From the NCBI RefSeq assembly GCF_042453785.1, contig NC_091670.1, positions 1,488,001-1,552,000 of the forward strand: DNA of 64,000 nucleotides, written 5' to 3'. This stretch comes from Malus domestica (Eukaryota > Streptophyta > Magnoliopsida > Rosales > Rosaceae). This document shows, piece after piece, positions 1 through 11,038 of this stretch. A program made the translations under genes and the position numbers. The notes beneath the pieces were generated by a model. The model did not search any database and had not been told where the DNA came from. It worked only from the letters and a program-made list of their open reading frames with translations. How positions within the stretch are numbered: position 1 is the first letter of the stretch; each line of letters opens with the position of its first letter.

Positions 1-3000
1 TGAAAAGATTTAAGTGAGAAGGTCATTAGTATTCACATTTTATGAATGTGTGTTGTTCTTGTGCTTCGCTTCAGACACCACACACGAATGAACGTTTTGA
101 GAGTGTGAAATCGAGAATAAAGCCTTGTATATATCTATATATTGTAATAGGTGTGCTAATGTAAAGCCGATGACGAAGCAGATTGAAGAACAGCTTGAGA
201 CACGCAAAAATTGCAGCAAGGTTGAATGCAGGTCCGGTCGTTGGTGTCAAATCAGGCCCATAATATGTTATTGGAAGCAAACAACGCAAGTGGCAATGCC
301 ACGAGCTTTGATCGTGACCTAGGACAATTTTGGCCAAAAACCTTCGTTTACTATCACAAAACAACATTTAGATTTTTAGCTTAGGAATGTTTTGGAACTT
401 TGTTTACGATTTTTTTTATTTATTTCCTATTTGATCATTAAGACCTTCTAGGGTTTGATTTTATATTATGAACGTATAAACATACTTCCGTGATGTTGGA
501 ATTGTTACCTTTTGTATTTTTTTCATTACAAACGTGAGTTTTCGCTCAATTCTTCTTAGTGGATTCTAGGGTTTGCTAATGGATTCCACCTTGAGTTTAT
601 CGTTCGATTTCCCTTCAATATATTTGTTGCAGCATATATGTCATTGTAGATGGGTCAATATGTTTGTCAATTTTTATGAATAAACTTGTTCCTTGCCATA
701 CTCTTTTTTATTTTTATCTTATGTTTTCAATCACCTTATATATGTGATGCATATAATAAGATGATATCTAAACAAATTCAACCAATTAACAACCAAAGCA
801 TTTGTTATGTTTATAGTAGAGATATATGAGATAAAAATGAATCATGATAATGGAGATGCTATCATATTAATTATGTTATATATGAGAAGAGTCTTAAACG
901 GCAACGAATTTTGAGACAACCAACTAAGAGAAGGTTCTTAGACAAGTGTGACGTTTTATCCAACACAATAATCAAGTAACCCATAATGATTTATTTGTTG
1001 GACCTTCCGGTAACTTGTTGTTTCATGCATGCCTTGTACAATAACCAACACCTATTAAACCACAATAAAATAACAGGACTGTTTAAATTTATACATAGTT
1101 AAGTACATTTAGTTGGCTTTTCAGTAGTGATTAAGTCTATGATCACAACAAACCAACATAGCCATTCTCCAGTTGATCGCAATATCTAAAAATTAAAATT
1201 TTTGTTTAATTAGCGACTTGATACAACTAAGACAATGACAGTTTATCTACCTTAATCTATGGTTATACCTCTTCCTAATCTGAGGCTGATCGTGAATTAA
1301 CATTCTCTAAACTTGTCCAATCAGTCTAATTAATCCACATTCTCAATCATACACAGCAGCACTAACAAAATTAGCATATCCATATGAAAGGTTTATATCA
1401 ATTATATGACGTTAATTCCATGCTTAAACCTGCCAATCTGAACCGATTCATTCCCATATTTTGCATAATTTGAAGCTGACAGGAACTGCCAGCTGTTTGT
1501 TAATTTTTTTTTTTTTTGTTGGTTAATTGTGATTATAGGTATGTGGGAATTGGGATGTGATGAACATGCATGCATCAGCGTTCAAATCAAATTAGGTATA
1601 TATATTAATTTAATTGTACAATTGCACAGCCTTTCAGTTGAGCTTTGTTGCTTGAGGATTACCTATATATAAAACTAGCATTTGCCCATCATTTTTTTAA
1701 ATGAGAAGGAGAGAGGGAGAGAGAGAGAACATGGGGAGAATGGGAGGTTTTTGTTTTTTATTTTTTTTTTTTATGTTGGAGGTATTTTAATATCACTTGT
1801 AGGTGAGGCTTCAATAAAAAACAGTAAAATTTGAACCTGTAAAATTAAATTATTGCCCATCATTTTTTTTTTTGTGATAGAAAACTAAATTGTGTTTTCA
1901 CCCTCTTTTGGTTGATAAAAAGGGTTTCATTAATTAGTAGAGATAAATAATAAGAATCTAAAATAGATATGGTTATATATATGTATGTGTGTGTGTGTGT
2001 ATATATATATATGTAGTTTTATGGCATGTTTATTGCAAGTCCTATCATTTCATTTGTTTAATTTTCTATAATATCTTATAGCCAGGAATTTGTGACGGTT
2101 ATCACTTTAGTGATAGCATGACATCCTACCTACTAAATTACTAATTAAGCGAATTTACAGTTCAATATATGGCAAAAAAAAAAAAAAAAAAAAAAGGTGA
2201 GATCGGGTGTAGAAGAGAGAAATTTTCTTTATGTCTAATTCTCTTCTAAAATCCTTAAAATAAAAAATCATTCTTATTTAGCTTCAAAATACATTGAATT
2301 TAGAAAATTATCCTTTCAATCTATTAAGAGTGAAGCAAAGATGTCAGTTCATAAGCCATGGAGAACATGTTAGTTCATAACCGCCTGATTGATTAGGATG
2401 AAACCACTCAAGAAAAAGAATTCCCTTTAAAACATGTTCAAAACATCTAATCCACAAGTTCCCCACGAATTTTAGATTCTAAAACAATTTTGACAAAAGT
2501 ACAACGACAAGTCTAGTTGATGTAAATTAAAATGATAGAAGTATAGAGAAATTGAAAGGAAGCAAATGAAGCGATTAGACATACGGAATTCAAAACACAC
2601 CATCCCTTGACATCTGAAGCTAAACATAAAAGATATCACGTGTACAAAAATCTAATAAGAACACGAAGAATTGTTCGTGAACTGGCATGTGAGACGTGAA
2701 ATTCATATTCAAAGGAATTGTTAAGACTCCATTGGAATAAAAGGTACCATATGGAAGAAAAAAAATTACGCGAAAGATAGCTAAATGTATCAACCTTACA
2801 AGTGTCGTATTGAAAATCTTAAATATGGATATTTTCAATACATATCTTCAAAATTTTCACAAATTGTATGTGAATATGGTGTAAATAGTAGGTTTTTTTT
2901 TTTTTTTTGGAAACGGTGTAAATAGTAGTTTAATTATATAAAAAAATATACTAAAAATAATAGAAGATATTGGAGAAAAAGTATGAAAGGCTCAAACTAA

Positions 3001-3464
3001 ATGTCAAAACCCACCAAGCCTAAACTCTGATCAGTTTGTCCGATTAAACCCAGGATTTGTCGGTCTTTTTCTTTTTGGTCTGGATCTCAAGACTTCTTTG
3101 GGCCTCCTTCAAGTACTCTTGTACTTGACCCAACGTACTTCTAAAATGAATGTGCCTTTCTACGGCCCCAATCTGGCCCAACTTAACTTTGGGTTAGAAT
3201 CTGACCCGATATGACTGTGTAATAGGGCTCCAGGTCAATGTGCCTTAGACCAATTACCTGAAGATCTTACTCTATCAGTTATATATAAGAATAACCTCCA
3301 CATAGTAATATCTGTCAATAAGTACAAATAATGCCACAAATAATTGTTCAAGCCAAAATATTTGTAGCTTCTCAAGTATGTCTATAACTTCTAGGCATGG
3401 AACTTTGGCATTAAAGAGAGAACTTCCCACATTTTTGAAAATTGATATGCTCCACTAATAATGT
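1..3464. other. AT-rich intergenic DNA, no supported gene
   Basis: I see no convincing gene here. Open frames reach at most about 100 codons and show no recognisable domain or splice structure. The stretch holds simple-sequence tracts: a poly-T near 1506, a GA-rich tract near 1708, a TG run followed by a TA run at 1985-2012, a poly-A of about 20 at 2174, and a poly-T near 2893. The right end abuts the target-site duplication of the LTR element that starts at 3465. Confidence 0.6.
1985..2012. repeat. compound TG/TA microsatellite
   Basis: About eight TG units run directly into about six TA units. It is a typical plant dinucleotide tract that could vary in length between alleles. Confidence 0.9.
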
Positions 3465-3822
3465 TGTTTGTACCATACTTAGGGCCTCCGTATTTAGATC
3501 TCGTATAAATACTCAGGGGACTTAATGTAATTATGTAATAAAGGACGGGGTAAATATGTAATAAGTGAGAAGCCCTTATTCTATAAAAGGACCCCTCACC
3601 TTCACAATTGGGGGGGCCTCACTCTCACCCTTAGAGGCCAATTCCTAGGCCATAAGGATCCTCACACTCTCTCCCTCACAATCCTCTCAGAAATACAATA
3701 TCAGTGTGGACGTAGCCCAAAACTTGGGATGAACCACGATACATCTTGTGTTATTTACTTTCTTGCAGATTCACGGTCGGATTTACATTGTTCCAAAACC
3801 CCTCCAGTTTTGTGCATCAACA
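3465..3822 (+). repeat. 5' LTR of the gene-capturing element
   Basis: 358 bp, TG...CA ends. A TATA-like motif TCTATAAAAGG lies near 3590 and would place the transcript start in the second half of the LTR. It is directly followed by the primer-binding site. Confidence 0.92.
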
Positions 3823-3823
3823 T

Positions 3824-3842
3824 TTGGCGCCGTCTGTGGGAA
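3824..3842 (+). other. tRNA primer-binding site
   Basis: TTGGCGCCGTCTGTGGG lies one to two bases after the 5' LTR. The GGCGCCGT core at this position is typical of plant gypsy-like and related non-autonomous elements. The exact tRNA was not determined. Confidence 0.75.
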
Positions 3843-4014
3843 ACGATACGAAAAGTTGTGTCGGTTCTCTTTCATTTTTTCACCTCCGCCGTGAATCTGC
3901 AGAAACCAAAAAACCAAACACATGCACAGTCACTGCAAGACCCATGTTTTCCGCTCTAGTTCCCGGCCACGGCGGCAGCGCCTAAACACAATACTTGTTT
4001 GAACTTGAACCGTC

Positions 4015-4520
4015 ATGGCCACCTCCCTCTTGCTCTTCCTCCTCCTCCTTCTCCACCCTTTGATTTTCAACCCATTCCCGAACGTCGTTGTTTCAGCTGT
4101 AGGCATAAACTACGGCACTCTCCGAAGAAACCTGCCACCTTCAAAGATAATGGCTCAACTCCTCCAAGCTACTCTCATAGACAAGGTCAAAATCTACGAC
4201 ACCAACCCCTAAATCCTCCAGGCATTTCCTAACACCGAGATCGACCTCATTGTCGCTATGGAGAACAACCATGTCCCCAACATCAGCACGGAAGTGGCCG
4301 CCGCGGACGAGTGGTTTGCCACTCGCGTCCTGCCATTCATTCCCGCCACTTCCATCACTGTCATTGCCGTGGGAAACGAGTACTAAATAATTGGTGTTGC
4401 CGCAAGAAACGATGAGAAAGACCTAAACCCATTGGACCCAACAGCCCTAGTCCAAGCAATACAGAACTTGCACTTGGTGCTTATAGCCCGAGGGCTAGAC
4501 CGTAAGATCAAGGTTTTCCG
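4015..4520 (+). pseudogene. captured fragment of a GH17 glucan endo-1,3-beta-glucosidase
   Basis: Translation from the ATG at 4015 gives a hydrophobic signal peptide, then the GH17 amino-terminal motif VGINYGTL, KVKIYDTNP, DLIVAMEN, FIPATSITVIAVGNEY and ALVQAIQNLHLVLIARGLD, all typical of plant beta-1,3-glucanases that act on cell-wall callose. Two in-frame stops interrupt it: TAA at 4210 (where the family normally has Glu after TNP) and TAA at 4384 (after the GNEY motif). The barrel is cut off after roughly 160 codons, before the second catalytic region. No intron separates the signal peptide from the mature part, where many family genes have one, which fits capture from a spliced transcript. 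It sits between the two LTRs and cannot make an active enzyme. Confidence 0.85.
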
Positions 4521-4539
4521 CCAAGGCAGTACAGAGAGA

Positions 4540-4914
4540 GTGCCGACCATGTTGAAGACGAAGAAGCAATTGATGTCATCAACTCCGTGGATGATGGAAG
4601 AAGAGGCGGAAGCTGAATTCCCAGAAAGGAAGCTGAAAGTGACGAGCCAGCCAGGATTGACTCCAACCATGCACGTCACTCGCAAGAAAACCAAGCGCTC
4701 TCAAGACCAAGATAATCAAGATTCTCTCACTGAGATCAACCCTGAGCTCCGATACAGCTTCCAGCGTAACTTTCAGTTCCTTCAACGGATGTTTAGCATT
4801 GACACTGTCGTGAAACCTCTTCATTCAACGGATGGGAAGCTTCATTTCCTGAGTCAGTTGCAAGTTTGGAAGCAAGAACCTTCAGTCTTAGCTGTCTTTC
4901 AGCAAAATAGTTAA
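4540..4914 (+). pseudogene. second captured gene piece, family not recognised
   Basis: The same reading frame as the GH17 piece continues without a stop from 4387 to 4914, but the residues change character: an acidic stretch, then a basic stretch, then a helix-like segment (INPELRYSFQRNFQFLQ at about 4735-4785) that looks like genuine protein sequence. The switch suggests a junction between two captured transcripts. I recall similar segments in plant proteins of uncharacterised function but cannot name the family with confidence. It ends at a stop at 4912-4914. Confidence 0.4.
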
Positions 4915-4927
4915 TGGGGTCGATGTC

Positions 4928-5300
4928 ATGGTGAGTGATGGGAAGCTGGGCATAATTGTTACAATAGAGAAAGAGATTAAAATGGTTGCACACCAAGTGT
5001 TCGGTGAAATGCAGACGTTGGAAGTTCAGGCCAGGGAACTGCTGGATGAGTTGGAATCAGAAATACTGGGCAACCATCAAGACAATCGAAAACCTTGTTT
5101 CTGCAGTCTGCATGGTCGGGGTCTTCAAAATTACCGGCACATTGTTTGAGATGAAGACACCCAACAAGCCATCATGTTGCTTGCTGAGACCATCAGTAAA
5201 GCAAAAGTAAAAGCAGAAAGAAAAGCAAGGAATAAAGGGAGGAAAAGAATTGAGCAAAAAAGTGGTGATGGAGAAAAAGGGAGAGGTGATCAGCATCTTG
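4928..5300 (+). pseudogene. further captured coding-like pieces, family not recognised
   Basis: Reading frames here give peptides with coding-like composition: QVFGEMQTLEVQARELLDEL near 5000-5060, and a Lys/Arg-rich stretch (ISKAKVKAERKARNK) near 5185-5235 that reads in a different frame. The frame changes and the lack of one continuous frame suggest one or more broken cDNA pieces between the GH17 and VIPP1 fragments. No function is assigned. Confidence 0.3.
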
Positions 5301-5334
5301 TTGAATATTTTGAAACCTTTCCGACACCATACAC

Positions 5335-5545
5335 ATGATAATCTTGTGTAAAGGAGAGGAGGATCTTGCACGTGAGGCTCTGAAGAGGCGTAAATCTTTT
5401 GCTGATAGTGGTAATATTTTGAAATCTCAACTTGATCAACAAAAAGCTGTTGTTGATAATCTTGTGTTTAATACACGGCTTTTAGAAAGCAAGATACAAG
5501 AGGCAAGGTCGAAGAAAGATACCCTCAAACTGAGAATTATGGGTG
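5335..5545 (+). pseudogene. VIPP1: captured fragment of VIPP1/IM30 (PspA family)
   Basis: From 5341 the frame encodes [31 protein letters not shown], and [17 protein letters not shown]. These are hallmarks of the central coiled coil of VIPP1 (IM30), the plastid PspA-family protein that assembles on thylakoid and inner-envelope membranes. Only about 65 codons of a protein of roughly 300 residues are present, without start, transit peptide or carboxy terminus. The piece contains no intron. It is in the sense orientation of the host retrotransposon, which fits capture of an mRNA by template switching during reverse transcription. It is not functional as VIPP1. Confidence 0.88.
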
Positions 5546-5715
5546 TGACCCATTGAGCAGAGGGTCGGATTTATTTTTGAATGATGTAATTTATTCTTCT
5601 TATCTTTCGGATATATCTGTATAAACCCCATAAGGTAATAAAAAAAGGCAAGCCTAAAATAATGAGCTGGAAGCTTATGTGGAAGGCGAAGGCATATATG
5701 CCTAAAAGAGCCAGA

Positions 5716-5826
5716 CCCTCTATTATCACCAACCAGGTGATCAAAAGTACGTCCAGTACTACAAAAAATTATTCGGCAGCCTGCCTCTATTATCACCAAC
5801 CAGGTGATCAAAAGTACGTCCAGTAC
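5716..5826 (+). repeat. 42-bp direct repeat with internal palindromes
   Basis: Two nearly identical 42-bp copies lie about 67 bp apart (about 5718-5759 and 5785-5826). Each contains the palindromes ATCACCaaccaGGTGAT and GTACgtccaGTAC. They are inside the interior of the LTR element. Confidence 0.8.
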
Positions 5827-5838
5827 TTCAAATTATAC

Positions 5839-6056
5839 ATGAGCATCACTCATGTCAATCATACATAAACATTCATCGCCATCATTCATGTCAACATTCA
5901 TAACCATCATTCATGTCAACATTCATGAGCATCACTCATGTCAACATTCATGAGCATCACTCATGACAACATTCATGAGCATCACTCATGACAACATCCA
6001 TGAGCATCACTCATGTCAATCATACATAAACATTCATGAGCATCACTCATGTCAAT
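5839..6056 (+). repeat. tandem array, about 24-bp unit
   Basis: About eight to nine imperfect copies of a unit of the form CATTCATGAGCATCACTCAT plus a few bases. Some copies read CATAAACATTCAT instead. The array is inside the LTR element. Confidence 0.85.
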
Positions 6057-6057
6057 C

Positions 6058-6215
6058 TAGCTTCAAAAGCTTTATTTACAGAGCTCTAGCTTCAAAAGCT
6101 TTATTTACAGAGCCCTAGCTTCAAAAGCTTCATTTACAGAGCCCTAGCTTCAAAAGCTTCATTTACAAAGCTCTAGCTTCAAAGCTTCACTTGCAAAGCT
6201 TCACCTACAAAGCTT
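6058..6215 (+). repeat. tandem array, about 30-bp unit
   Basis: About five to six copies of a unit centred on AGCTTCAAAAGCTT followed by a TTTACAGAG-like segment. The core is itself a near palindrome (AAGCTT flanks). It immediately follows the 24-bp array in the interior of the LTR element. Confidence 0.85.
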
Positions 6216-6388
6216 CAATGTCGGGTATACAAATACCACCTCCGAACAACCGCCACTTCGACCCATACATGGATTCAATTTGAAGTCTCCAGCCAACAGA
6301 CTCTATTGACCGAAGACTTGAGGGACTACACTATACACCATATATTGGGCCTCAACTGGGCCTCATGAAAAATACTTGGAGGACTTAG

Positions 6389-6680
6389 CCCATTATTTAT
6401 GTATTGAGGAGAGAGCCCTTATTCTATAAAAGGGACTCCCTCACCATCATTAGAGAGCATCGCCGCTAGCTGAGCAACCGCCTCGCCGCGAGCATCACTC
6501 ATAACCCATCACTTATGTATTGAAGAGCGAGCCCTTATTCTATAAGAGGGACTCCCTCACCATCATTAGAGAGCATCGCCGCCTGCTGAGCAACCGCCTC
6601 GCCGCGAGCACCAACTCTAGCCCATCATTTTTGTATTGAGGAGCGAGCCCTTATTCTACAAAAGGGACTCCCTCACTTTC
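6389..6680 (+). repeat. tandem array of about 115-bp promoter-like units
   Basis: Two full units and a third partial one. Each carries GCCCTTATTCTATAAAAGGG (one unit has TATAAGAG, one has TACAAAAG) followed by CTCCCTCAC. The same block occurs in the LTRs around the TATA motif near 3590 and 7013, so the units look like amplified LTR promoter segments. The first two units also share a GC-rich tail with CGCCTCGCCGCGAGCA. Confidence 0.85.
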
Positions 6681-6892
6681 GACGCGACAAGCCGAGCCAC
6701 CAAGGCAACATTAGCCACAAGCCGAGCAGCCTCGCAACATGTGCTACTTCTAGTTGAGCATAATTTCAGATTGAGCACCACCTTATATCGAGCATCAGTT
6801 CAAGACAACATCTAGTTACTTCAGGCCACACATAGACTGAATTTCAAGTCTCCAGACAAAAGACTCCCTTGACTAAAGACTTGGAGGACTAC

Positions 6893-7250
6893 TGTTTGTA
6901 CCATACTTAGGGCCTCCGTATTTAGATCTCGTATAAATACTCGGGGGACTTACATGTAATTATGTAATAAAGGAAGGGGAAAATATGTAATAAGTGAAGA
7001 GCCCTTATTCTATAAAATGACCCTTCACCTTCACAATTGGGGGGCCTCACTCTCACCCTCAGAGGCCAATTCCTAGGCCATGAGGATCCTCACACTTTCT
7101 CCCTCACAATCCTCTCAGAAATACAATATTAGTGTGGACGTAGTCCAAACCTTGGGGTGAACCACGATACATCTTGTGTTATTTACTTTCTTGCAGATTC
7201 ACGGTCAGATTTACGTTGTTCCAAGACCCCTCCGGTTTTGTGCATCAACA
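6893..7250 (+). repeat. 3' LTR of the gene-capturing element
   Basis: 358 bp, the same length as the 5' LTR, with TG...CA ends, followed by target-site duplication AATGT. It has a changed TATA region (TATAAAATG). Confidence 0.92.
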
Positions 7251-8150
7251 AATGTAATTATTTTTATGCATACAATTTTTTTAAGGATAACTAAGTGTAA
7301 GTGTAAGTGTAAATACTTTATGATTAGCTTATTTCTATATTGACAAATTTCATGCTCAGAATATCTCGAATACGTGGCATTGGCACGTACCTCAAAAATC
7401 CTAAAAATAAAAGGCTCACCCGTCCAAGCATTGTACTCCCGAGTATTCTCAAGATAGGTTAAGCCCAACATGTTTAGGCTCAACAAACCTCAAGGCGGAA
7501 ACCTTGTCAATGTTTTACAAAATACAATGTGGAACAAAAACTCAACCTAACATAATTTTTACAAGTGAAGTGATCAAGTTTCAAAAGTTGATACATAACC
7601 AGATTTCCCTGGAAGAAAAAGAAAAAAGAGAGAGAGAGATATTAAGAAACTCCTTGACTTGCTCGAAAGACATGACGGGCATATCACACTAGGGTGGAGG
7701 AGTAGGATTACAGTCCCATAATGGGTCAATTACAAGGCCGGCCCATAAATTTTGAGGCTCAAGGCTACTAAAAATGGACTCTTGAGTTTTTACGCACTTC
7801 AGTCTGTTGTACATCCATATAAACTCTTGAATATTGTAATTTGATATAACCAAAATTATGAATTTATATATTTTTTCCAATAATTTATTATTCAAAGATT
7901 AGATGATTATAATATTCGTTATTCTAATGTTGATTCCAGGAGGAACACAAGAGAACCGATTAGCGCTATTGAATTTATTATATTTATCAATCAAGTTTTT
8001 ACTCTCTTGAAATCTTTAGTTTATTGTTGATTATTAATTATCTAGAGCACGATATAATAATAAATTAATGATCATGTGAGAGTTGATTTACACATTCAAT
8101 AGAAATGGAAAGATTGGGAGTTTGAACGAAGAGGATTGCAAAGGGACTTA

Positions 8151-8249
8151 GGTTTTATATGTAACTTTATATGTTGAAGAGGAATGCAAAATATGATGCG
8201 GTTTTATATGTAACTTTATATGTTGAAGAGGAATGCAAAATATGATGCG
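8151..8249 (+). repeat. 50-bp perfect tandem duplication
   Basis: Two adjacent copies of a 50-bp unit starting GGTTTTATATGTAACTTTA and ending AATATGATGCG. I saw no difference between the copies, which suggests a recent event or a collapse/expansion in assembly. Confidence 0.9.
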
Positions 8250-8637
8250 TGTTATTTTTTGTCTCACCCTTTTTATGATTTTTTTGGTTTTTGTTAATTG
8301 TTATTGGAGGCTCATTTGAGAAGCAAACTAAAAAAATATATACATTTGGACTAGGATGATACTTGTTTGTATTCAACTGCTGGATTGGGCCATTAATCCC
8401 TTGGGGTAAATTCGAAAAAGAAGAAAAAAGTTAACGACTAAAGTGCAGCTCCCAGTATCGAGCTGCACACCCAAAAAAAAAAAAAAAAAAAGAGGTGGGC
8501 CGGTTTTACTGCACCCACAACTCAATTATGATGTCCTATAAGTTTGCTATATTTATATGTACATACAGCATCTAAAAAAAATGGTGATGCGGGGAAGAAA
8601 AGCAAAAAGAGTCTCGGGGAGACACGGGATGATAATT

Positions 8638-8773
8638 TGGGAATCACTCAATCAAAGGGATGAAATCACTCACGTCTCTACGGGGATAGAACCTGGGAAT
8701 CACTCGATAGAACTTGGGAATCACTTGATCAGTGGCAACAGAATCACTCACGTCGCTAATCGTGGATTCACTC
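8638..8773 (+). repeat. degenerate short repeat array
   Basis: The words GGGAATCACTC, AATCACTCACGTC and ATAGAAC(C/T)TGG recur several times in about 135 bp with loose spacing. An open frame of 79 codons overlaps the array but looks incidental. Confidence 0.6.
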
Positions 8774-9429
8774 ACACGACCAAACCTCACACTTGATTTA
8801 AGAAAGGAGAAAACTCGTATTCTTAGATTACTTTTAATTTACTCTATTGGCTTCCTTTTGAGTACATAAGTATCCCCTTAAATAGGGAGATTACAATAAT
8901 TGATAGCATAAATATTTAATGCTAAAGATTATAGTTTCTAAATATCTAATTAAAACATGACTTTGAAAAATGAAAAGCCACCAACATGTTTAATACATAG
9001 ACAATGTTAATTATCTTGGGCTGCATCAAATGGGGCCCTTGAGATTGAAGGTCCTAAGCGACCGTTTTATTAGCTACCCTCAAAGCGGATTTACTCGAAA
9101 AAAATGAACTTTATTTTTAACTTTTAAATAAAAAAATATATATCATTAAACAGTAATATGAAGCGACGAAAACAACTTTTGATTATACATCTGTACACTT
9201 GTAAATATCCGAACTGTAGTGCTTATGTATTGGATAAGATAAGGATGATTAGGACGAAGGATTAAAATAATTTCAAGTTGTCCTGCAGTGATTAATACTT
9301 CCATTGGACAACACTTTCACACGCGCAATTTTACTCCACAGCCCAACCCCATGATTGACGACATATCTATGATTCCTTTCCCACTACAGATGCATACAAG
9401 TATAAACTGATTTTCATATTGTTATTATT

Positions 9430-9741
9430 AAAACAAATTTGGTAAGATATGGAGCATAAGTAAGGAGAGTTTATGCTTCAAAGCCACGTCTTAGTAATGT
9501 TCTAATTAATTTTTTTTAAGCATGGTTTGTAACTACGGTCAACCGACTTGAATTAATGAGATAAGACTTTGTTGTTATTATTAGACTATTTTGAAAACAA
9601 ATTTGGTAAGATATGGAGGATATTAAGGCGAGTTTATGCTTCAAAGACACGTCTTAGCAATGTTCTAATTAATTTCTTTAAGCACGGTTTGAAACTACTA
9701 TCAACCGACTCAAATTAATGAGATAAGACTTTGTTGTTGTA
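9430..9741 (+). repeat. tandem duplication, about 160-bp unit
   Basis: Two adjacent diverged copies begin at AAAACAAATTTGGTAAGATA (about 9430 and 9594) and end at TAATGAGATAAGACTTTG. They differ at many positions, so this duplication is older than the 50-bp one at 8151. Confidence 0.88.
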
Positions 9742-10816
9742 CTGTTTGTGAATACTGTGCAAATAAGACTTATGTAAAGTTTCTCTATTTATCCTTTAAA
9801 AAAAATGCAATGAAGTTCAACACCTTGTTGTTGTTAATCCTCTCTCGATTTATTTATTTTTGTCCACACACTTTGATGTAGTTCATTTGCTTTTTGAACT
9901 CATCAACAAGGCTTCTAAATACGTCTCACGGTTATAAGAAAGTATTTTTATGTTATACTCTTTCATGGTAAATTAATTATAAGGCTAAATAGTAAAGTGT
10001 TTTAATAATTAGAGATTTTCATTAACTTACTACATTTCGTGTTTAATCTCCTCTTTCTTCCCTCTTTCCTTAAAGTAAGATATCTCGTTCTTTCCATCTA
10101 GTGAAAGTTTGTAGCAAAAAGGTCTGAATATAAAACCTTCGACTTTGTCATACAAAGCTATAATTCCATGGGGAGTGAGAAATGGAGAATTGCAGCGGCC
10201 CCACCATGAAGTGTTTTTAATAAAGTTCCGATCAAACGTCACTAAGGATTAAGCACAACAAAACTTTTGCACCATATTTTTCAACCGTTACCGTACAAAC
10301 AATTGTTCATACAAGTTTAGTCCAAGTACTTTTTACCCAACTCACTTGACCCTTTTAAAATCGATGTGCCACCATAGATTCATTCGTTGGTTTCCAATTT
10401 GATGAGTCGGAATTTGATTGGCCAAAAGTAGGATTTGCTCGAGATCAAATCTTCTGCACCCAAAATGGGTGTAGCCTCAATAAGTGTCTGACACATATTA
10501 AATTCATGACAACAAAATTAAGAAAAGTTAAGATATTGAATACGTGTTAGAGTCATAGAGAGGCCACACCCATTTTGGATGCAGAAGATTTGGTCTCGAT
10601 TTGCTCACTTTAAAAGAGCAATTCTCTTATCTAACTAAGATTTAATTTCAATAACGTTATTGTATAAAAATAATTAATATATTATGTTGAAGAATGCAAT
10701 CTAAATAAAGCATTGACAATATGTATTACTACTTATAAATGAATACTTCTACTATGAATAACATCAATATTTATAATGATAATATCCAACACATGTTTGG
10801 TTGTTCATGTGATTAA

Positions 10817-11038
10817 GAGACCGTTTGGATGTAATTTTAAAATAACTGAAAATGCTTTTGATGAAAATATTTTTAGAAATAATACTTAGTAAAAATGTTA
10901 GTAAATTCTGGAAAAACACTTTCTAGAAAAGCATATAATTGGTGCTTTTTGTAAAAAACACTTAAAGTGTTTTTGGAACCCAAATACATTTTCTCTAAAA
11001 GCGCTTTCAGTCATTTAAAAGCATATCCAAACGAGTCC
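10817..11038. mobile_element. MITE with CGTTTGGAT inverted termini
   Basis: The left end GAGACCGTTTGGATGT and the right end GCATATCCAAACGAGTCC are imperfect inverted repeats, with TAA on both sides. The interior is rich in AAAGTGTTTTT and AAAAGCA words, as in many short plant MITEs. The 3-bp TSD suggests PIF/Harbinger (Tourist) type, but a trinucleotide TAA could match by chance. Related degenerate sequence lies at about 29905-30030 and 30480-30675. Confidence 0.6.

Larger units (their letters stand above)
3465..7250 (+). mobile_element. non-autonomous LTR retrotransposon carrying host gene fragments
   Basis: Two direct repeats of 358 bp (3465-3822 and 6893-7250) start TGTTTG and end CAACA, and are flanked by the same 5-bp target-site duplication AATGT (3460-3464 and 7251-7255), so both ends are complete. 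A primer-binding-like motif TGGCGCCGTCTGTGGG follows the 5' LTR, a pattern common in plant Ty3/gypsy-type elements. The 3.07-kb interior has no gag, protease, integrase or reverse transcriptase reading frame. Instead it holds intron-free pieces of host genes (4015-5545), a 42-bp direct repeat and three tandem arrays (5839-6680). It must have moved with proteins from another element. The two LTRs differ at a modest number of sites, so the insertion is not brand new. Confidence 0.93.
7251..10816. other. intergenic DNA with small duplications, no supported gene
   Basis: No frame with recognisable protein content was seen. The stretch holds a 50-bp tandem duplication, a weak array of GGGAATCACTC-like words and a 160-bp tandem duplication, each listed separately, plus a poly-A near 8474. 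Confidence 0.6.

Noticed and set aside
125..322. 65-codon open frame at the window start, and an overlapping 98-codon frame on the other strand
   Set aside because: No start context, no domain and no flanking exon evidence.
5839..6056. Regular 24-bp repeats considered as a CRISPR-like array
   Set aside because: Units are contiguous and imperfect with no unique spacers, and the locus is plant nuclear DNA inside an LTR element.
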